64,000 nucleotides of DNA, taken from positions 2,914,001-2,978,000 of the forward strand of contig NZ_AP031498.1 in assembly GCF_042854845.1 (NCBI RefSeq). The letters run 5' to 3'. Origin of the DNA: Maricurvus nonylphenolicus. Lineage in GTDB: Bacteria; Pseudomonadota; Gammaproteobacteria; Pseudomonadales; Cellvibrionaceae. Position 1 is the stretch's first letter, and each line of letters opens with the position of its first letter. This document shows positions 8,103-17,546 of the stretch, piece by piece. The notes below the pieces were generated by a model. It was not told the origin of the DNA and ran no database searches. It saw only the letters and a list, made by a program, of their open reading frames with translations. The position numbers and the translations under genes are program-made.

Positions 8103-9392
8103 ATGGAAACCATCAAGCGTGGCGTAAAACCGAAGACAGCCCGACAACTCCTCCCTCAAGAAGCATACACCTCTCAGTCCTGGTTCGATAAAGAACAACG
8201 AGACCTTTTTAGCAAAGTATGGACATTTGCCTGCTCAATGGACGACGTCCCAAATCCTGGAGACTACTACTGTGTACAAGTAGGTCTATACCCCATGGTC
8301 GTTATTCACGGTCGTGATGGTAACGTCAGAGCTCTGCACAACGTCTGTCGCCACAGGGGGGCCGCGATCCTCGAAGGAACGGGCAACATGAAGGGCACCC
8401 TAACCTGCCCATACCACCGCTGGAGCTACAATACTGACGGTAAACTCCGCGGCATCCCGCAACAGCAAGAGCTTTTCGACGCGAACATCAAGAAATGCGA
8501 GTTGAACCTCAAAGCAGGTAGCCTAGGCAATTTCCGTAATCTGCTGTTTATTCATCCTCAAGCGGTCCCGGATGAGACCTTTGATGAGTATCTTGCTGAC
8601 CTGCCTGAGCATTCCTGGCCAGCCAAAACGGAAAATCTTAAGGTTATCACCCGAGTTGAATGGGCCATGAATTGCAATTGGAAATCATTTGTTGAAAATG
8701 CCCAGGACGGTTACCACCTTTCACACCTACATAAAGACACCCTGCAAGGCCCCACTACTCAGGCTCAGGATTGGCGCCCACATGGCCGCCATTGGCATTG
8801 GTCTGGCAACGATTCGATTTTACAGACATCTATGGAGCGTATGACCACCAAGGAAAAAGCCAAGGTAACGTTAAATGCTCTTATGACTAACTGGACCCCA
8901 CTGGAAGGGGTCGACATCAACACATACGGCGGCGAAGTATTTGGTTTCTTTCCCAGCTTTCTTGTCCAACCTCTACTGGACAATGTCGGTTTCGCAAAAC
9001 TGGTGCCTGTTAGCCCCACCAAAACCCTGCTTGAAGTGTTTATTATGGTAGCCCCTTGGAAAAACAACCGGGAAAAGGCACAACGTCTTAAAACCCTGGC
9101 TGATTTTGCTCCCCTCCCAGGCGTGGGCTATCGCAAGGATGGCAACGTCAATATCGACAGACCGATTACCCTAAAAGATATTGAGGGTCACGCCCTGGAT
9201 TCAGGTAACTTCCACATTGAAGACGTCTGGCAGGTAGAAATGGTGAATAAAGGAACTTTATCACCCGCGTATGAAGTGGGCCCGCTCAGTGGAGCTAATG
9301 GTGAGACAGCCCTGACTTATTTCCAGCAAATGGTACTTGATTACCTGGCGGAGAATGCAGACAAAAGGGAAACACAGCCAATTCCGGCTTGA
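8103..9392 (+). CDS. Rieske non-haem iron oxygenase, alpha subunit
   Basis: This 429-residue ring-hydroxylating-type oxygenase has a Rieske 2Fe-2S domain with C82-x-H84 (CRHRGAA) and C102-x2-H105 (CPYHRW). The catalytic domain has mononuclear iron ligands in NAQDGYHLSHLH (H205, H210) and probably the Asp in HIEDVWQVEM. It inserts oxygen using electrons from a reductase and ferredoxin not encoded nearby. No beta subunit follows, so it is likely an alpha-only (homotrimeric) enzyme. Control by the divergent TetR gene is supported by the palindrome. The substrate is unknown; the isomerase-like and hydrolase neighbours suggest an aromatic or hydrocarbon pathway. Confidence 0.9.
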   Translation: METIKRGVKPKTARQLLPQEAYTSQSWFDKEQRDLFSKVWTFACSMDDVPNPGDYYCVQVGLYPMVVIHGRDGNVRALHNVCRHRGAAILEGTGNMKGTLTCPYHRWSYNTDGKLRGIPQQQELFDANIKKCELNLKAGSLGNFRNLLFIHPQAVPDETFDEYLADLPEHSWPAKTENLKVITRVEWAMNCNWKSFVENAQDGYHLSHLHKDTLQGPTTQAQDWRPHGRHWHWSGNDSILQTSMERMTTKEKAKVTLNALMTNWTPLEGVDINTYGGEVFGFFPSFLVQPLLDNVGFAKLVPVSPTKTLLEVFIMVAPWKNNREKAQRLKTLADFAPLPGVGYRKDGNVNIDRPITLKDIEGHALDSGNFHIEDVWQVEMVNKGTLSPAYEVGPLSGANGETALTYFQQMVLDYLAENADKRETQPIPA

Positions 9393-9438
9393 GCCGCTGC
9401 CTGAAGCCGCCCATAATAGTATCCAAACAACGTAAATA

Positions 9439-10614
9439 ATGAGCAGTATGGGCGAGCATCTTTTCCAATCATTCTTTTTAATTTTTACAGGCGCTGCCGT
9501 TATAGCGTCTCTGGCGCTGTATACGCGCCAACCCCTTCTGGTTGCCTATATCGCCCTGGGTGCCCTTCTGGGCCCCTATGGCTTCGGTTTGATTAACGAC
9601 GTTAATCTCGTTACCGAAATGTCACATATCGGCATCATCTTCCTGCTATTCCTGCTCGGCCTGGATATGCAGCCGAAAGCCCTGCTCAGTGTTCTGCAAA
9701 AAGCCACCAGCGTAGCCCTAATTAGCTCCGCTATCTTCGCTGTTATGGGGTATATCATTGGTTATGCTTTCGGCTTTAGCCATCAGGAAAACCTGATTAT
9801 CGGCATGGCCATGATGTTTTCCAGCACCATAATTGGCATCAAACTCTTACCCACTACCGTACTCCACCACAAGCACACAGGTGAACTGATGGTGGGCTTA
9901 CTGTTGTTTCAGGATTTTCTGGCAATTCTGTGTCTTATGATTCTGCTAAGTGGCGATCTGGGTAAAGTCGACCCACAGCAGTTCGGTATGACCATTGCCG
10001 CTCTGCCTGCTCTAGGGCTCGCAGCTTACCTGTTTGTGCGCTTTATCCTGCTGAAACTGATCGCCAAGTTCGATCGCTTTCATGAATATATTTTTCTGCT
10101 GGCCATTGGCTGGTGCATGGGGCTTGCGGAATTCGCCTCAATGATTGGTCTGTCGGCAGAAATCGGCGCCTTTATCGCAGGTATCACCATCGCCACCAGC
10201 CCAATCGCTCAATATATTGCCATTAGCCTGAAGCCTCTGCGCGACTTCTTCCTGATCCTGTTCTTTTTCTCTCTCGGGGCGCGATTTAATCTCGGCTTAC
10301 TGGGCGATGTCATCATCGCCAGCCTGGTCTTGGCCGCGGCAATCCTTATCATCAAACCCATCACCTTCAGAGTCCTGCTAGGACGCATGAGCGAAAAGAA
10401 ATCCCTAGCCTGGGACATTGGCTTTCGCCTGGGGCAAATCAGTGAATTCTCACTACTGATTGTGTTTATGGCAGTCACCAATGGCATGATTGGTGACCGA
10501 GCATCAGTGCTGATTCAGGCCACGGCAATTATGACCTTCCTGGTATCGAGTTATATCGTAATCTTTAATTACCCGAACCCGATTGCTATCAGTGATCGAT
10601 TAAGGCGGGACTAA
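9439..10614 (+). CDS. KefB-type cation:proton antiporter, transmembrane domain only
   Basis: This 391-residue CPA2-family exchanger has about 11-12 predicted membrane helices. Typical blocks are PLLVAYIALGALLGPYGFG near the start, LLFLLGLDMQP, and LSAEIGAFIAGITIA. The C-terminal TrkA-N nucleotide-binding domain of full-length Kef/YbaL proteins is missing, so gating by NAD(H) or glutathione adducts is not expected. Na+/H+ or K+/H+ exchange at the inner membrane is the likely role. It starts 46 bases after the oxygenase gene on the same strand but is probably functionally separate. Confidence 0.85.
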   Translation: MSSMGEHLFQSFFLIFTGAAVIASLALYTRQPLLVAYIALGALLGPYGFGLINDVNLVTEMSHIGIIFLLFLLGLDMQPKALLSVLQKATSVALISSAIFAVMGYIIGYAFGFSHQENLIIGMAMMFSSTIIGIKLLPTTVLHHKHTGELMVGLLLFQDFLAILCLMILLSGDLGKVDPQQFGMTIAALPALGLAAYLFVRFILLKLIAKFDRFHEYIFLLAIGWCMGLAEFASMIGLSAEIGAFIAGITIATSPIAQYIAISLKPLRDFFLILFFFSLGARFNLGLLGDVIIASLVLAAAILIIKPITFRVLLGRMSEKKSLAWDIGFRLGQISEFSLLIVFMAVTNGMIGDRASVLIQATAIMTFLVSSYIVIFNYPNPIAISDRLRRD

Positions 10615-10622
10615 AAAGAGAA

Positions 10623-10650
10623 TAAGGAAGGAGATTCCACCCCTTCCTTA
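10623..10650. terminator. Hairpin between convergent genes
   Basis: TAAGGAAGG (10623-10631) pairs with CCTTCCTTA (10642-10650), followed by an AT-rich tract (ATTTGATTTATTATTT). It lies between the stops of the antiporter and the SPFH gene and is a moderate terminator candidate for the plus strand. Confidence 0.5.
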
Positions 10651-10660
10651 ATTTGATTTA

Positions 10661-12073
10661 TTATTTCTGATTATTGGCAATACTTCTATCAAAGCTTAGG
10701 CGCTTCGCTGCATCAAGGGTTAAAAGCTGCATAAATGCCTTAGCTTCGCCATCTCCTCCAACCGGTGTACCACCACTAGAACCAAAGACATTAGTTGGCA
10801 CAGCCCGCTTAGAATAAGCCTCTGCCCAAAGTTTTTGAATTTGAACCTCTGCATCTAGCTTTTGTGCCAAAGCATTATCCGCTTTCAAAATAACTTTCTT
10901 TTTATATGCCTCAGCATCAGCCAAGGTTCGCAGAGTTTCAGCCTCAATCTTAGCCTTTTCGTACTGGATCTGAGCAGTCTCTTTTTCGATTTGCGCCTGC
11001 TCCTTTAGCTTTTGAGCTGAGGTAATCGCCAGTTGCTTCTCTGTTTCAGCCTCTGTCGTACGCTGAATTTGCACAACCTTGGCTTTCGCCTGACGTTCAG
11101 CCACCTCACGCTCCCCACGAGCAATTGCCAGGAGACGCTGTTCCTCTTCCTGAACTCGTTGCTCCCGAGCAATAGCCCTATCAGCACTAGCCTTTTGCTT
11201 TAATTGCATACGCTCGACAAACTTTTTATTGGGGCGCATATCTGTTACACGAGCATCTACAACAGAAATACCAAAGGCAATAAACTTCTGCACCTTACGC
11301 TTGGGCTGACCGTTTTCATCCAAGATCTTTCTAACCTCAAATGTCACCTTGGTTTCATCTCCGTAGTCCTCCTGTTGTGCCCCCAGCGTAGCATTGGCTG
11401 TAGCTTTTGCCTTTCGCTTGGTCTTTTTGGTCACCTCCACTCGACGAACAATAAAAATACCCGCACCCATCTGCTGTTCAAAACCACTATTAAACTCGGT
11501 GCGACCACCAGAATAGTAGTCCTCAGCACTCATCAAACTAGCTGATGCCTGTAACGTCTCCTTGAAGGCAGGAATCAAGGCAGTGCGTAGAAGATTCTCT
11601 GGAGAACGATACTCATGGGCTAACTGAAGAAACTGCTCTTCATCAGAAGGGATAGAGAATCTCGCAGTTGCTTCAGCGTGGGCATCTACTTGATCAAGGA
11701 ACATAATGTTTAGCGGCGGCAAAGAGGCACTAGATCCACCAAACTCTTTTTCCGCATTAACACTATCTGAGAACCCAGTAGCCGCCTGGACAGTCATGGC
11801 ACGCTTCCAAGCGTTATAACGCCCAAATGGATAGAATTTGTAGCCTGGATCAGACACTACCTCTTCATTACCCAATACAGTACGAACATGATAGATGTAA
11901 CCCGGCTCCGCATAGAAAATACTGTTACTTAACAAACCAACGGCTAGCGATACAAAGAGTACCGCAGTAACCGGCTTCATAAGTACACCGAAGCGTTCGA
12001 CCGGCAAATAACCCAGCTTAATGGCTAAGACAATCAGCAGGCAGGTAGCCGCAACTAAAAAAGCAACAAACAT
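10661..12073 (-). CDS. SPFH/band-7 (prohibitin-like) membrane protein
   Basis: This 470-residue protein has two N-terminal membrane helices (about residues 2-20 and 33-53), then an SPFH/band-7 domain (about 55-300). A long Ala/Glu/Lys/Gln-rich coiled coil (about 300-430; many REQRVQEEEQ and AETEKQ-type stretches) and a short disordered Gly-rich tail follow. SPFH proteins form ring-like membrane scaffolds and often regulate membrane proteases or lipid domains. A basic insertion (KKTKRKAKATANA, around residue 215) is unusual in the domain. ATG has an AAGGGA ribosome-binding site. It is the last gene of a minus-strand run with acuI-like and sohB genes. Confidence 0.85.
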   Translation of the reverse strand: MFVAFLVAATCLLIVLAIKLGYLPVERFGVLMKPVTAVLFVSLAVGLLSNSIFYAEPGYIYHVRTVLGNEEVVSDPGYKFYPFGRYNAWKRAMTVQAATGFSDSVNAEKEFGGSSASLPPLNIMFLDQVDAHAEATARFSIPSDEEQFLQLAHEYRSPENLLRTALIPAFKETLQASASLMSAEDYYSGGRTEFNSGFEQQMGAGIFIVRRVEVTKKTKRKAKATANATLGAQQEDYGDETKVTFEVRKILDENGQPKRKVQKFIAFGISVVDARVTDMRPNKKFVERMQLKQKASADRAIAREQRVQEEEQRLLAIARGEREVAERQAKAKVVQIQRTTEAETEKQLAITSAQKLKEQAQIEKETAQIQYEKAKIEAETLRTLADAEAYKKKVILKADNALAQKLDAEVQIQKLWAEAYSKRAVPTNVFGSSGGTPVGGDGEAKAFMQLLTLDAAKRLSFDRSIANNQK

Positions 12074-12106
12074 AACATTCCCTTGTAATAGATAGGTAAA
12101 TCGATA

Positions 12107-13096
12107 TTAATTTAATTTGACGAGATAACGCCCCAACGCATTACCGTTAAAGATACGATCCAGGTATTGCGGCACCTGCTCTAGAGAGATTTCCTCTGCC
12201 ATAGAACCCAGTCCATCCAGCTTAAAATCAGACGCCAGCTTCTGCCACACATCAGCCTTGGTCGCTAACGGCAATTCCACACTGTCGACACCGAGCAGAT
12301 TGACATTACGTAAAATAAACGGGAACACATTGGCTTTAAAGTCTGCAGCGGCGGCCAAACCACAAGCGGCTACACTGCCACCATATTGCAAGGCCTTAAC
12401 AACATTAAAAAGATAATCTCCGCCCAGAGTATCGATACCGTGCGCCCATTGCGGCTTAACCATAGGCTTGGAGCTGAACTCGTTGAGACTATCACGCTCA
12501 ATAACGCAGTTCGCCCCCAGATCGTTAAGGTGCTGGGAGGCTTCCAGCTTGCCTGTTGCAGCCGTCACTTTAAAACCCAGCTTGGCTAACAGTGCGATTG
12601 CCACTGTTCCTACACCACCGGTTGAACCGGTGACAATCACGTCGCCATCTTCAGGCTTAGCTCCAGCGTTCAGTAACTTCTGCACACACAGGGCTGCTGT
12701 CAGGCCTGCTGTTCCCAGAATCATGGACTCACGCATTGATATACCTTCTGGCAATGCCACAGCCCAACTTGCAGGAATACGGATATATTCCGCCAAACCG
12801 CCATCGGTGTTCATACCCAGGTCGTAACCGGTGATAATAACCTTATCACCGGCTTTATACGTGCCAGAGGCATCTTCAACCACCTCACCAGCGGCATCGA
12901 TACCTGGCGTGTGGGGGAACTTACGGGTAACACCACGATTTCCGTGGGCCGACAACGCATCTTTAAAATTCAGTGATGAGTAATGTACACGAACGACCAA
13001 CTCACCTTCAGGTAAGTCATTGAGGGTCCGCTCAACAATGGATTTTTCAAACTCGCCATTGGCGGTTTCTTCTACTCGCAGGGCTTTAAAATTCAT
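12107..13096 (-). CDS. acuI: YhdH/AcuI-type MDR oxidoreductase (acrylyl-CoA reductase-like)
   Basis: This 329-residue medium-chain reductase has an N-terminal GroES-like domain (SSLNFKDALSAHGNRGVTR, typical of the YhdH/YhfP subgroup) and a Rossmann domain with VTGSTGGVGTVAIALL for NADPH. No structural-zinc cysteines are present. Characterised members reduce acryloyl-CoA to propionyl-CoA and so protect against toxic acrylate, including that from DMSP breakdown in marine bacteria. The subgroup call is firm; the physiological substrate is inferred. The neighbours sohB and an SPFH gene do not add to this. Confidence 0.85.
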   Translation of the reverse strand: MNFKALRVEETANGEFEKSIVERTLNDLPEGELVVRVHYSSLNFKDALSAHGNRGVTRKFPHTPGIDAAGEVVEDASGTYKAGDKVIITGYDLGMNTDGGLAEYIRIPASWAVALPEGISMRESMILGTAGLTAALCVQKLLNAGAKPEDGDVIVTGSTGGVGTVAIALLAKLGFKVTAATGKLEASQHLNDLGANCVIERDSLNEFSSKPMVKPQWAHGIDTLGGDYLFNVVKALQYGGSVAACGLAAAADFKANVFPFILRNVNLLGVDSVELPLATKADVWQKLASDFKLDGLGSMAEEISLEQVPQYLDRIFNGNALGRYLVKLN

Positions 13097-13148
13097 AACT
13101 CTCTTTCTCTCTCAATATCACACCGAGTACAGCCACCAACTTTCCTGT

Positions 13149-14204
13149 TTAAGAAAAGAAGCGGCTGTTTTGCATACGTGACAACCACGACAGCAGTAGA
13201 CGATCTGCCGCCCCTTCAGCTGCAATACCCAGTTTTTCAGGCAGGCTTTTCTTATGGGCAAACTCAATTTCGTAAATATCACTGGCTTCAAGCTTGGACA
13301 TCAGATATTCATCACTGGTCTTAAGCTCATCAATCAGCTTTTTGTCCAGTGCGCGCTTACCGAACCAGACATCACCATTGGCAACATCGCTAATATCAAC
13401 CTGCTCGCGGTGCTCGCTAACGAAGCCTTTAAAAAGATCGTGGGTATCTTCCAGGTCTTCGATAAACTTCTCTCGATCCTTATCGGTATTCTCACCAAAC
13501 ATGGTTAAGGTACGCTTGTGCTCACCGGCGGTAAGCAGCTCAAAATCAATGGCGTTTTTCTTTAGCAAGCGATGGAAGTTTGGCAACTGTGCCACAACGC
13601 CAATTGAACCCAGAATAGCAAAAGGTGCAGCCAGGATCTTATCTGCCACACAGGCCATCATATAACCGCCACTGGCCGCTACTTTATCGACACACACAGT
13701 TAACGGAATACCCTGGGATTTGATTCTTGCCAACTGGCTTGAGGCCAAGCCATAACTGTGAACCATGCCACCACCACTTTCGAGGCGCAGCACCACTTCA
13801 TCCTTATCGGTGGCCAGCATTAACACAGCACTGATTTCCTCACGCAGGCTTTCTGTCGCTGAGGCTTTAATATCACCATCAAAATTCAATACGTAGGTAC
13901 GTGATTTGTGTTCAGTATCAGAACTGTCTTTGCCAGCCTTCTTAGCGGCTTTTTTCTCTTCTTTTTGCTTTTTCTTATCTTCTTTATGCTGAAGCTTCAG
14001 CACTTCTGGATCAACCACAACATCTTTGAGGCTATCACGCATCTGGTCGTACTTTTCATTGAGGTTAGTCACCTCAATATGACCCTTCTCTCCCGCTTTA
14101 CCACGGCTTGAAGCAGCAGCGATAATCGCCACAATAATGCCGACGGTGATGATAATTGTGATCGATTTGGCCAAGAACAGACCGTAATCAGATAAAAACT
14201 CCAA
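13149..14204 (-). CDS. sohB: SohB, inner-membrane signal-peptide-peptidase-like serine protease
   Basis: This 351-residue S49 protease has an N-terminal membrane anchor (about residues 8-31) and a highly charged Lys/Glu linker (about 70-100). The S49 domain follows, with nucleophile S178 in KVAASGGYMMA and candidate base K230 in AGEHKRTLTMFGEN. It probably cleaves membrane peptides or signal-peptide remnants on the periplasmic side. Length and order match Escherichia coli SohB. It is part of the minus-strand run between the small membrane protein and acuI. Confidence 0.93.
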   Translation of the reverse strand: MEFLSDYGLFLAKSITIIITVGIIVAIIAAASSRGKAGEKGHIEVTNLNEKYDQMRDSLKDVVVDPEVLKLQHKEDKKKQKEEKKAAKKAGKDSSDTEHKSRTYVLNFDGDIKASATESLREEISAVLMLATDKDEVVLRLESGGGMVHSYGLASSQLARIKSQGIPLTVCVDKVAASGGYMMACVADKILAAPFAILGSIGVVAQLPNFHRLLKKNAIDFELLTAGEHKRTLTMFGENTDKDREKFIEDLEDTHDLFKGFVSEHREQVDISDVANGDVWFGKRALDKKLIDELKTSDEYLMSKLEASDIYEIEFAHKKSLPEKLGIAAEGAADRLLLSWLSRMQNSRFFS

Positions 14205-14250
14205 CGTATACTCCAGCTAATAAATAGTTTGGTAAATTTCAGAAAATGAT

Positions 14251-14901
14251 TTACTGCCAACGATTAACAGCACTTTGTGCTCTATCATTGAGCGGGCGGG
14301 CCAATAATCCCGTCGTTGAAACGCGCACCTCATAGAGTGCACCATCGGCCATGGGTACAAAGGTGGCACTGCCATAGGCTGCATCAATCCCTGGCCAGCC
14401 CTCCGCTGACTTAATCCATTGCCAAACATCAACGGTTGATTGACTGCCGTTTAAATCGTAAACGGTACGCTCCGCATTACGCTCCTTTTCAAGAGAATAA
14501 TAACGCCCACCCAAACGATCCATACGGTATCCGGGTTTTAGGCCCCAACGCGCAAGACTGCCCTTCCATTTCAAAAAACGGGCATCCAGTTGCCACTGAT
14601 CACCGCGCAGCTCATAGCGACTCTCACGGCCACTGGCATCCACAAGCAGTACACGATAATGCTGGGTACCTAAAGCATCAAAACTTAATGTGGCAATCGT
14701 TTGCTCGGATTGAAGTTGTTTGTAGCTAAATACATCAACAGCGGCAAAAGCCATAACCGCGCCGAATAGAATCAACGCCGTGCCCGCCATGCCTCGCAGC
14801 CACCCCAACAACCAACCACGCTTCCACAACAATGCGCCTGCTGCCCACAGCAGCAGACAACAGAGCAGCGCAATAAATAAGGCTAGACCGTCAAAGAGCA
14901 T
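14251..14901 (-). CDS. Conserved membrane protein of unknown function
   Basis: This 216-residue protein has two N-terminal membrane helices (about residues 5-25 and 35-55; GALLWKRGWLLGWLRGMAG between them). A soluble beta-rich region follows, probably periplasmic, with GDQWQLDARFLKWKG and ERTVYDLNG stretches. Homologues next to sohB in pseudomonads have been labelled cation/multidrug efflux pump, but two helices cannot make a pump and I do not support that name. Nothing in the sequence gives a reaction. It lies between nudC and sohB with gaps of about 45 bases on both sides and is probably co-transcribed. Confidence 0.75.
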   Translation of the reverse strand: MLFDGLALFIALLCCLLLWAAGALLWKRGWLLGWLRGMAGTALILFGAVMAFAAVDVFSYKQLQSEQTIATLSFDALGTQHYRVLLVDASGRESRYELRGDQWQLDARFLKWKGSLARWGLKPGYRMDRLGGRYYSLEKERNAERTVYDLNGSQSTVDVWQWIKSAEGWPGIDAAYGSATFVPMADGALYEVRVSTTGLLARPLNDRAQSAVNRWQ

Positions 14902-14943
14902 AAGAATTCCTTTTGGGCTCTACGTTTGCTTTAGCTAGTGTTA

Positions 14944-15780
14944 TCAGCCCAGTCGACTCTGTATAAATGACTGAATCAACTGGCCGGATAAGGTTGAGGG
15001 TGGTGGAATCATACGTGGCAACTGATCAAAACGGTACCAATTGGCCTCGGTAATTTCGACACCATCAACGGCGATATCACCACTTTCATATTCCGCATGA
15101 AATCCGAGCATTAACTGGCTCGGGAAAGGCCAAGACTGACTGCCAAAATAATGCAACTTGCCAACCTTGAGGCCGACCTCCTCCATCACCTCACGACGCA
15201 GCGTTGCCTCAACCGTTTCACCCGCTTCAATAAAACCTGCCAACGCACTGAACATGCCCGGCGGGAACTGTGCATTATGAGCCAATAAACACTCGTCACC
15301 ACGAGTCACAACCGTAATCGCACAAGGCGACAACCGAGGGTAATACTGCATGCCGCAGGAGCCACAGACCTTGGCTCGTTCTTCCGTGTGCCCCTCTGTT
15401 TCAGAGCCGCAGCGTCCACAAAAACGATGATCCCTATCCCAGGCAATTACTTGCAAGGCACGGCTGGCCAATTCAAACATAACAGGGTCTAACAACCCCA
15501 TAATAGCTCTGAGACCATCCCATCCATGCCCATCTGGTGTTACCGAATCACTTACTGACACGGCAAAGCAATGACGGCCGTCCAGGCTCCCAAGATAATG
15601 GGGTTCAGCAAGCTTTTCTATACCGGAAAAACGCCAAACATTGCCCTCCAGTGGCTGCCAAGGTTGGCGTTGTGGGCAGAGCAGTTTGCCATCGGCAACG
15701 GGAATCATATAGCTATCGGATAAATCCCCACCTGGGGCAACAACCCCCGGATTAAATATTCGGTTCAGTGGTTCAAACAT
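14944..15780 (-). CDS. nudC: NADH pyrophosphatase / NAD-capped RNA decapping enzyme
   Basis: This 278-residue Nudix hydrolase has a zinc ribbon at C121-x2-C124 (CGRCG) and C139-x2-C142 (CGSCG). The Nudix box follows: GFIEAGETVEATLRREVMEE with the trailing VGL. The NudC-specific SQSWPFP signature is at about residues 214-220. It hydrolyses NADH to NMNH and AMP and removes NAD caps from RNA. The adjacent Hpt-like gene and nhaB form the same neighbourhood in Pseudomonas. Confidence 0.95.
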   Translation of the reverse strand: MFEPLNRIFNPGVVAPGGDLSDSYMIPVADGKLLCPQRQPWQPLEGNVWRFSGIEKLAEPHYLGSLDGRHCFAVSVSDSVTPDGHGWDGLRAIMGLLDPVMFELASRALQVIAWDRDHRFCGRCGSETEGHTEERAKVCGSCGMQYYPRLSPCAITVVTRGDECLLAHNAQFPPGMFSALAGFIEAGETVEATLRREVMEEVGLKVGKLHYFGSQSWPFPSQLMLGFHAEYESGDIAVDGVEITEANWYRFDQLPRMIPPPSTLSGQLIQSFIQSRLG

Positions 15781-15809
15781 AATTAATCTTTTTTATCGCT
15801 TCTTACCGG

Positions 15810-17546
15810 CTAGACTCTAAAACCTAGCGCCTGAAGACTCTCCTCGGCAATTTCCAACACTGCATCACTGGCATTCTTATCGGACTTAATGGCGTCCAAG
15901 TAATATTCCAAGCCAATAACTGCATCGGCAAAGGTTTCCAGCAGCTGCTGCAGGGCCGCAGGCTGGTCATTTTGCAGCAGGGATTCTTCGATAAACGCCG
16001 CACAAGCCGCCACAACATTGGCAGCCCGATCAAGGTGCAAGACAATCATACCGCCGCGAACCCCGTGCAAGGTTGCTGCAACATTCTTGATATGGCCGCG
16101 GTCATAGTTTGATTCAGCAAATGAGTTCAGAGCCCGCTTAACCAGAGCCAGGCCGGATTCAGCTTCCTGGATAACGACCATCTCTGCTTCTGCCAACTGG
16201 CTGGAAGCGATAACTTCAGCACGCGCAATCGAATTGGCTTGAGCCAATTTATCATCGGATAGATGCAACTGATCCAATCCTGAAACGGTACTTTCAACGT
16301 AAAGCAGCGCGTCAGCCACCTCAAGCAAGTCCTTGGCATCGCCGGTTTCACCGCTATCCCGCCAACCTTCAATTTTGGTAATTTCCTGCTTCAGGGTATT
16401 ACCGGCAGCGGTTAACCCCACAACTCCCAGGATATCTGACACCTTGACCAGGGTATCAATCAATTCTTCATAATCCGAAATGATTTCTGTGCCGCCCTGA
16501 GAGGCATTCTCAAGAATTTCCTTGGTGCTGCGCAGCTCATCTTTTAATACCGCTGCCACCGAAGCCACCGTGTTAACACTGGGGCCCTTTAATGCTTCTT
16601 CTTCACGGCTGAGTTCCTTGGCGGTATAGGTAAGCGGCTCAAATTGATAAGTCTCCTGCACCGACTTGCCGTGCTCTGTTTGACCTCCTCCAAGCGCAAC
16701 CCAATAGATCAGGTTTTTCACCATGGCATCAGGTGCATCGCGATCGAATGCTTTTGTTCCCTCAGCCTGCAGTAACTTGATTTGGCGATCGATCACCATT
16801 AACGCCAACTTACGGGTTTTGTTTAAATTCACGCCATCCTGAGACAGTGATTCAATAGCCCCGACACCCAACCACCACAACTTGGCAATCGGGCGATCGC
16901 CGCTTATGATTTCCAATCGCTCAAGGGCACGTTTCATCAAGCCTAACGCTGACTTAGCCTGCTTACCCTGCAGCACATTTAAAAGCCCTACCTGGTACAT
17001 ATGACGTAAACGACGTACCAACGCGGGCGTATCTTCATCGAATGTTGCAGAGGTTCGACGTTTGGGGCTGTAGCTGGCACTTAGATCGACTTCAAAGAAA
17101 TAACTTTCAGGCAACGGCGTTTCATCTCTCGCCTGGCGCAGCTCATTGATATAAGAAATCAATAGTACCGGCAAACCCCGTCGGGTCTGCTGAACATACT
17201 CAAGATAGCGCGGTAAGATGAAGAAGCCACTGGAGAGAATATCCAGCTGCTGGTCGACCTTATCATTTTGGCCTGGGGTAATATCTTTCGCCAGCGCCAA
17301 CAGTTCCTCTGCCAGCAAATCTGCACCGTAGAGCTGAATTAAGCTCAGGGTACCGCTAATCTTTTCGATACCCTCAATACAGCCCTGTAAAAGCTCTGCG
17401 TTGTCTCGATCAGCGACAAAACGCTCCAGTTTTGAAGCAGAATCTTCTACTTCAGCAACCAGTTCCCCTCTGACCAAGGCCAAAGAATTCAGATTAATTT
17501 CTTCGCTATGGGCCACAACAACCTTCTTTTCTTTCTTATTAGGCAC
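15810..17546 (-). CDS. Hpt-like scaffold protein related to the ChpA N-terminus
   Basis: This 578-residue cytoplasmic, largely helical protein has no membrane segment. It resembles the N-terminal part of ChpA-type chemotaxis kinases (LQLYGADLLAEELLALAKD early on). An Hpt-like C-terminal block is seen at about residues 470-560 (VAATLHGVRGGMIVLHLDRA), with a His at the position used for phosphotransfer. It lacks the P4 ATPase and CheW parts of a CheA kinase. Pseudomonad homologues next to nudC have been mislabelled as ferrous iron transporters. A phosphorelay intermediate or scaffold is plausible but unproven. It starts the minus-strand run that continues into nudC 29 bases later. Confidence 0.7.
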   Translation of the reverse strand: MPNKKEKKVVVAHSEEINLNSLALVRGELVAEVEDSASKLERFVADRDNAELLQGCIEGIEKISGTLSLIQLYGADLLAEELLALAKDITPGQNDKVDQQLDILSSGFFILPRYLEYVQQTRRGLPVLLISYINELRQARDETPLPESYFFEVDLSASYSPKRRTSATFDEDTPALVRRLRHMYQVGLLNVLQGKQAKSALGLMKRALERLEIISGDRPIAKLWWLGVGAIESLSQDGVNLNKTRKLALMVIDRQIKLLQAEGTKAFDRDAPDAMVKNLIYWVALGGGQTEHGKSVQETYQFEPLTYTAKELSREEEALKGPSVNTVASVAAVLKDELRSTKEILENASQGGTEIISDYEELIDTLVKVSDILGVVGLTAAGNTLKQEITKIEGWRDSGETGDAKDLLEVADALLYVESTVSGLDQLHLSDDKLAQANSIARAEVIASSQLAEAEMVVIQEAESGLALVKRALNSFAESNYDRGHIKNVAATLHGVRGGMIVLHLDRAANVVAACAAFIEESLLQNDQPAALQQLLETFADAVIGLEYYLDAIKSDKNASDAVLEIAEESLQALGFRV

